Positions 60,022-64,000 of a stretch of 64,000 nt of DNA are shown piece after piece. The translations under genes and the position numbers were made by a program. The DNA is from UBA6055 sp965214085. Lineage in GTDB: Bacteria; Chloroflexota; Anaerolineae; Aggregatilineales; Phototrophicaceae. Location: positions 1,984,001 to 2,048,000 of the forward strand of contig OZ243937.1 in NCBI GenBank assembly GCA_965214085.1, read 5' to 3'. The notes under the pieces were generated by a model. It was not told the DNA's origin. It was given only the letters and a program-made list of their open reading frames with translations, and made no database searches. Position 1 is the first letter of the stretch, and each line of letters begins with the position of its first letter.

Positions 60022-61197
60022 CTAGCGAGGATATACCCAAGTTTGGCGCCCATCGACCCCAAACGCGATCAGTAATCTGGCATCGTGCACGCTGGTAACC
60101 AGCAGCAGCGGTTCATCAATCTTTAGCGTTTCGCTGGGCTGCAAGAGCATCATATCACCCAAAAGCTCGGGGCGATCATCAATTTCCCGCGCGTTAATCA
60201 ACTCGCCATCGTAGCGGTCCAGCCAGTAGACTTTGCCATCGCGGGAAGCGACGATGACACGTTCGCCGTAAACCAGCGGTCCGGCGCGAATGCCGCGCTC
60301 GGCAACTTGCACGGACCAGCGTTCGCGCAAGCCGCCGCTAGTGTCCAGCGCATGCACATACCCGCTGAGGTCAGCGACGTAAACAATGCCGTACTCATCC
60401 ATTGCTGGACTGCCCCAAACCCAATTCTGAGTCGCGTATTCGCTGAGAATCGCGCCGTCAAGCGAGATCTCAAAGAAGCCCTTGTTGAAGCTGCCGACGT
60501 ACAGGCGGTCATTCGCCAAGAGTGGCGTTGAAGCCACAGCGCCGCCCAAATCCACCGACCAAATCATCTGCCCGGTTGAACGATCAAGCGCGTATAAGAA
60601 GTGGTCGATAGACGACAGAATGAGCATGTCATTGACGAGCAGAGGCTGCGCCCAAATGCCCTCGTCGGTAGGGAAGCTCCAAATCTCGCGATAGTCATCT
60701 AGCGAAATCGCGCTGAGGCCGCCATTTTGGAAGGGCACATAAAGGATGCCGTCCGCTAGCAGCGGATTCGCCACCACCTTGTCGACTAACGGGAAGGACC
60801 GCTGCACCTCCACGACCACAGAATCCACGCGCAGCAGTCTGCGATTATGATCGGCTACGAGTACGGTCTCGTCATCAATTCTAACCGGCAGGGTGTGGAA
60901 CTGGGCGCCGCCGTTGTCTGGCCCGCGCAATATCCAGGTACGGGGATTGTTTTCATTGTCACGGAGGATCTCGCCGTCCAGGGGGTTCACTAGACGCGCA
61001 GGCGCTCCATTCGAGGGCGTGAGCAAGGTGACATCGTTATTGTAAGCCAGGGCGATATGGGTCTCCCCATTCAGGTCTATCAGTCCGACTGCGGGCCAGC
61101 TGACACCCATACGCCCGCCAACACATGCGGTGAGGGAAACGACCATCAGCGTCAGCAGTAATACGGGTCCAAGATTTCTGCGCGCGTAGCTATACAA
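60022..61197 (-). CDS. PQQ-like beta-propeller lipoprotein
   Basis: 391 residues. Lipoprotein signal with lipobox LTAC (lipidated Cys25). At least five repeats of the propeller type (NPLLADGILYVPFQNGGLSA, STPLLANDRLYVGSFNKG, AGPLVYGERVIVASRDGKVY), as in BamB-like proteins. It lies between yidD and yidC, three bases after the yidD gene, so it may act in membrane protein handling; that link is inference from position. Confidence 0.88.
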   Translation of the reverse strand: MYSYARRNLGPVLLLTLMVVSLTACVGGRMGVSWPAVGLIDLNGETHIALAYNNDVTLLTPSNGAPARLVNPLDGEILRDNENNPRTWILRGPDNGGAQFHTLPVRIDDETVLVADHNRRLLRVDSVVVEVQRSFPLVDKVVANPLLADGILYVPFQNGGLSAISLDDYREIWSFPTDEGIWAQPLLVNDMLILSSIDHFLYALDRSTGQMIWSVDLGGAVASTPLLANDRLYVGSFNKGFFEISLDGAILSEYATQNWVWGSPAMDEYGIVYVADLSGYVHALDTSGGLRERWSVQVAERGIRAGPLVYGERVIVASRDGKVYWLDRYDGELINAREIDDRPELLGDMMLLQPSETLKIDEPLLLVTSVHDARLLIAFGVDGRQTWVYPR

Positions 61198-61200
61198 TCA

Positions 61201-61422
61201 TCACTCCTTGGGTGGGACTGGGTCAAACCCGCCAGGGTGTAGCGGATGGCAGCGCATGATTCGGCGCATCCCCATCCACATCCCGCGAACAGCCCCGTAA
61301 GTTTCGATGGCTTCGTAGGCGTATACCGAGCAGGTCGGCGTAAATCGGCAGGCCGAAGGCAATATCGGCGACAAGAACCGCTTGTATATCCTAATGCAAG
61401 CCAACAGCGCCCATTTCAGCAT
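61201..61422 (-). CDS. yidD: Membrane protein insertion efficiency factor YidD
   Basis: 73 residues: IRIYKRFLSPILPSACRFTP, TCSVYAYEAIETYG and RCHPLHPGGFDPVP, all diagnostic, with the three conserved Cys. Follows rnpA by one base. Confidence 0.96.
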   Translation of the reverse strand: MLKWALLACIRIYKRFLSPILPSACRFTPTCSVYAYEAIETYGAVRGMWMGMRRIMRCHPLHPGGFDPVPPKE

Positions 61423-61423
61423 C

Positions 61424-61765
61424 TCAGCACGTTTCTATCAACTTTGCTCGCGTGAAGAGTTCCCTCAATATACGCTGCAAATCGCTGAATGGTTGCTCAA
61501 TCATGCTTCGGCGCGCGATCACTACAATGTCAAAGCCTTGTCGCAAAGCCGGATGCAGGGCTTTCAGCGCCGCGACGATTCGTCTCTTGCAACGATTGCG
61601 GACCACGGCGATGCCAATTCGCCTGCTGGTCACAACACCATAACGGTTATGCAAGATATCGTTCGCGCATACGCCGATGGCCATAACCGGATGTCGATGC
61701 TGCCTGCCATTGCGCCGAACGCGGGCGAAATCTGCAGGCCGGCGCAACCTTAGGGCGGATTGCAT
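61424..61765 (-). CDS. rnpA: Ribonuclease P protein component
   Basis: 113 residues. Binds the RNase P RNA for 5' tRNA maturation. LRRPADFARVRRNG at the N-terminus and the RNR motif RRIGIAVVRNRCKRRI are clear. Starts three bases after the rpmH stop. Confidence 0.95.
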   Translation of the reverse strand: MQSALRLRRPADFARVRRNGRQHRHPVMAIGVCANDILHNRYGVVTSRRIGIAVVRNRCKRRIVAALKALHPALRQGFDIVVIARRSMIEQPFSDLQRILRELFTRAKLIETC

Positions 61766-61768
61766 GGA

Positions 61769-61948
61769 CTAACTAGCGTTCCAGTTCACCTTTTTCACGT
61801 GGTTCGGGGTTACAGCCAGTTTATGGCGCCCCCGCAGACGCCGCGCCTTGAGTACGTTCCTGCCGCTGCGCGTGCTCATGCGCTTGCGAAAGCCGTGCAC
61901 GCGTTTGCGCCGGCGGACCTTTGGCTGCCAGGTGCGCTTGGTTGACAT
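61769..61948 (-). CDS. rpmH: 50S ribosomal protein L34
   Basis: 59 residues read directly from the reverse strand: MSTKRTWQPKVRRRKRVHGF, then RKRMSTRSGRNVLKARRLRG and RHKLAV, followed by a short TPNHVKKVNWNAS tail. This is L34 with a slightly long C-terminus. AAGG lies nine bases before the ATG. First gene of the rpmH-rnpA-yidD-yidC-jag unit. It is short and easily missed. Confidence 0.95.
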   Translation of the reverse strand: MSTKRTWQPKVRRRKRVHGFRKRMSTRSGRNVLKARRLRGRHKLAVTPNHVKKVNWNAS

Positions 61949-61991
61949 TATTCGAGCCTTTTTGCTATTTCAATCAGGGTCACAACGGAGC

Positions 61992-62020
61992 AGTATAGCC
62001 GAGCAACTTGTGGCGGTCAA
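61992..62020 (-). promoter_or_regulatory. Probable promoter of rpmH operon
   Basis: Minus strand TTGACC (62015-62020), spacer 17, TATACT (61992-61997), 43 bases before the rpmH start. Confidence 0.65.
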
Positions 62021-62039
62021 CCGCGTCTTGGCTCTACTG

Positions 62040-62316
62040 CCGGGCAAACGCATCAAAATATTCTAACCACAGAGAGCACAGAGGGCACAGAGTTTTAGTT
62101 CTGGTAGAAAAAGGAAGTATTGTAGGGGCGATTGACGGTCAGTGTCGGCGGGCTGTGTCTACGCGCCCTACGCGAACCTGTGCCGCGCGTAGACACTGCG
62201 GGCCAAACGCCCACAGATTATGCGCTTATTCACGGGCGACATACTATGTCGCCCCTACGATATGTTAGTTTGATGATAATTTCGTCATTTATGGATCTTG
62301 ATGCGATTTCCCTGGG
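62040..62316. repeat. Palindromic element (copy 7) with inserted hairpin
   Basis: Left end GGGCAAACGCATCAAAATAT, then ACCACAGAGAGCACAGAGGG; right part carries hairpin GGGCGACATA-C-TATGTCGCCC, TGTTAGTTTGATGATAATTT, and the end TTGATGCGATTTCCCTGGGC. The right part is an inverted copy of the segment at 15770-15838 and 43970-44050. Confidence 0.8.
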
Positions 62317-62323
62317 CTCTACT

Positions 62324-62576
62324 GTAGGGCAAACCCATCAAAATATATTCACCACAGAGGCGCCGAGACACAGAGTTTAAGTTCGATCGGGACAGAACTC
62401 CTCTAGGAACGACATAATAATGGCTGAAATGCTCATCCCTGGGTTCAAAAAATAAGCGCAATTTCACAATATCAAAAATCGTTAGTCTTTTCTCTGTGCT
62501 CTCTGTGTCTCTGTGGTTATATTTTAGTTTGCATAAGCTTCATTGTTCAGTTTCATATTGCTGCGATTGCCTTGGA
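62324..62576. repeat. Palindromic element (copy 8)
   Basis: Left end GTAGGGCAAACCCATCAAAA with CACCACAGAGGCGCCGAGAC; right side CTCTGTGCTCTCTGTGTCTC and TTGCTGCGATTGCCTTGG. With copy 7 it fills the 766-base gene-free region 61949-62714. No cluster of DnaA boxes is visible there. Confidence 0.75.
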
Positions 62577-62593
62577 TTGGCCGCAAGTTGCGC

Positions 62594-62623
62594 TTGACGA
62601 GCTGTCCTGCTCTACGGTAGGAT
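62594..62623 (+). promoter_or_regulatory. Possible promoter of the right-edge gene
   Basis: TTGACG (62594-62599) and TAGGAT (62618-62623), spacer 18, following the end of copy 8. The block CGCTTGAC with TCCTGCTCTAC matches the rplU promoter region (CGCTTGAC, TCCTACTCTAC). Confidence 0.4.
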
Positions 62624-62714
62624 TGCTGCGGCGTAGCGCCTTCCGCGTCATTACCTATTTCAGAGCGCCACTTATTACGAATCACGCCATGTAATTCTCG
62701 GGGGATGTTTGACC

Positions 62715-64000
62715 TTGCTGCCAGCACGACATTGGGCTTACAGCTTTTCTATCGGCGCCGATGACATCGAAAGCATTACCAACCTGCTGCTTGAACGAGA
62801 AACTCCCCTTTCCTCTGTTGAACTCGCCACCGATATCATCAAAGCGCGTGAAGACCATAAACGGCAAGAGTTCGCACAGCTGTATTTGGACGCCAAAGTC
62901 TACCGACCTTGCGAGCGCTACGAGCCGGGCGAACGGCTTACATTTTCGCAACTGAATTATGCCACCGCCAGGGTCGTCAAACTGCGCGAAGGCAAAAGCA
63001 CCGATCTTCGCGCGCTCACCATCGCTGCGGTTGAGTTTGAAGATTCCAATGGCCGACCCGAAAGCCGCCTGGCCGAATACGTTATCGACTATGACCAGGA
63101 GCATCCGCTGAATGACGCCGACGCGAATCGGCATCCCAGCCAATTGACCGGCGACTACACGGTTGACGACATCCTGAACGATGACGACACGGATATCGTT
63201 GAACAGGTTGACGACGCCCTGGAGCGCAACGCCGATCTGGTTCGCTTGGCTGGCACCTGGTTCGTACGAGAATTGATGCTTGATGTCGATATCGGGCACT
63301 TGCATTTGGCGGAAGCGGTACTGGACATCAATGAGGGCGGCCCCTTGCGCCCGGAAGCGATCCTAGAGCAAATCGGCGGCTTGGGCAGCGCGCCGCTGCC
63401 GCTGCAAGTCTTCTCGCTGAATTATTATATGAATCAGGATGAGCGCTTTGACGAAGTGGGCCCCGCCGGAAGAGTGCTCTGGCATTTGACGAGCCAACTG
63501 CCGCGTCTGGTGCGTGAAGTGCCAACGATTCTGGAGTATCAACCGATTGCCTATGACCGCGCCTTGCTCTCGCGCGAGATGAAGCAGTTGGAATACGACC
63601 TCGACGACGAACACTCGCCGGTGACATCGCCACGGCCTGAAGAAGAAGTCAGCCTAACCCTGATATATCCGCACCGCCGTGTTGGCACGTTGCCGATCAA
63701 TTCCGAGACCAAGTATGTCTTCCCCGCGGCAAAGACGCCGCGAATCGCCATCACCATTGTCGATGCCTTGGACAAAAAAGAATATCCCTGCTGGGTCGTG
63801 CATGAGTTCAAATACGTGGTGGGCTTGGCGCCGATCTTTCAGAAGCATCATCTTCCGGTTGGCGCCTATGTCTATTTGACGCCGACAGCAGACCGCAGCC
63901 GCATAGAAATCGAATTCGACACTTATCGCCCGCGCACCGAATGGATACCTGTCGTCGAACGATCCGACCGTGATTTGCTGCGCTGCACGACCGCCAAACG
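62715..64000 (+). CDS. Hypothetical protein, 3' end outside window
   Basis: An open frame without stop runs from about 62709 to the window edge, at least 428 residues. There is no ATG near its start; TTG 62715 lies nine bases after GGGGGA, while TTG 62709 is too close. The N-terminus (FSIGADDIESITNLLLERET, PLSSVELATDII) resembles a winged-helix-like unit, followed by YRPCERYEPGERLTFSQLNY and a long acidic region (DDILNDDDTDIVEQVDDALE). I recall similar long hypothetical proteins in Chloroflexota but cannot assign a function. Confidence 0.75.
   Translation, partial: MLPARHWAYSFSIGADDIESITNLLLERETPLSSVELATDIIKAREDHKRQEFAQLYLDAKVYRPCERYEPGERLTFSQLNYATARVVKLREGKSTDLRALTIAAVEFEDSNGRPESRLAEYVIDYDQEHPLNDADANRHPSQLTGDYTVDDILNDDDTDIVEQVDDALERNADLVRLAGTWFVRELMLDVDIGHLHLAEAVLDINEGGPLRPEAILEQIGGLGSAPLPLQVFSLNYYMNQDERFDEVGPAGRVLWHLTSQLPRLVREVPTILEYQPIAYDRALLSREMKQLEYDLDDEHSPVTSPRPEEEVSLTLIYPHRRVGTLPINSETKYVFPAAKTPRIAITIVDALDKKEYPCWVVHEFKYVVGLAPIFQKHHLPVGAYVYLTPTADRSRIEIEFDTYRPRTEWIPVVERSDRDLLRCTTAK

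Noticed and set aside
62040..62576. CRISPR-like short repeats (CACAGAG units)
   Set aside because: The units are short, irregularly spaced and arranged as inverted arms; there are no uniform spacers and no cas genes.
61949..62714. Chromosomal origin next to rpmH
   Set aside because: The rpmH-rnpA-yidD-yidC-jag order suggested oriC, but only one loose DnaA-box-like TTATTCACG (near 62225) is visible, inside a repeat, and dnaA is not adjacent in the window.

Overview
The window reads as a stretch of chromosome from a high-GC bacterium of the phylum Chloroflexota, probably an uncultured Anaerolineae-like lineage. This placement is inferred from gene style and not from a search: secreted LysM proteins with long Thr/Ala/Pro linkers, a pseudo-M50 membrane protein, flavin-dependent thymidylate synthase together with thymidine kinase, SUF genes with a Rieske protein, and JAMM and zinc-ribbon membrane proteins. 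No phage, plasmid, transposase or CRISPR array is seen. Almost everything is housekeeping or conserved-hypothetical, packed in short operons.

Layout. 0-10 kb: 3' end of tpiA, a degenerate M50-like membrane protein, upp and a WecA/TagO-type glycosyl-1-phosphate transferase (minus strand), ruvB-queA, rplU-rpmA, an unusual L31 with a C-terminal helix-hairpin-helix domain, tdk, then sucC-sucD. 10-18 kb: a translationally coupled trio LysM protein / DUF192 / LysM-M23 peptidase, a His-rich polytopic membrane protein, and a Nudix-DUF547-membrane protein group. 18-24 kb: SbnI/SerK-like serine kinase homologue, ACT-domain protein, a beta-rich small protein, a membrane-anchored JAMM protease and a prepilin peptidase; convergent to them iscS-mnmA (sulfur transfer to tRNA). 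24-31 kb: eno-pyk, a zinc-ribbon membrane protein, a FecR-like membrane protein, yebC-ruvC-ruvA, thyX. 31-43 kb: truncated haemoglobin, tandem PstS-like protein, exonuclease-DinG helicase, a Cys-rich protein, a HAD-DinB fusion, polyprenyl synthase, nnr, small membrane proteins and an SRPBCC protein. 43-51 kb: tRNA-His, methyltransferase, GDPD, then the SUF Fe-S assembly operon sufC-sufB-sufD-sufU-Rieske with sufT divergent. 51-62 kb: a large SH3/TIM-barrel/M23 protein, tpx-M29 aminopeptidase, DM13 protein, amidohydrolase, PfkB kinase, and the ribosome/membrane insertion set rpmH-rnpA-yidD-(PQQ lipoprotein)-yidC-jag. The right edge carries an open-ended hypothetical gene.

The most unusual non-coding content is a family of imperfect palindromic intergenic elements (at about 6.05, 15.7, 23.8, 38.4, 43.9, 50.3, 62.0 and 62.3 kb). 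Full copies have ends resembling GGGCAATCGCATCAA and inner arms built from repeated CACAGAG / CTCTGTG units; some carry an extra small hairpin whose arms differ between copies but still pair. They resemble non-autonomous MITE-like or REP-like elements, several lie just upstream of strong promoters, and one supplies the last codons of a methyltransferase gene. The most interesting gene-level observations are the L31-helix-hairpin-helix fusion and the serine-kinase/ACT/JAMM cluster, which could belong to an O-phosphoserine based route; the latter is speculative.
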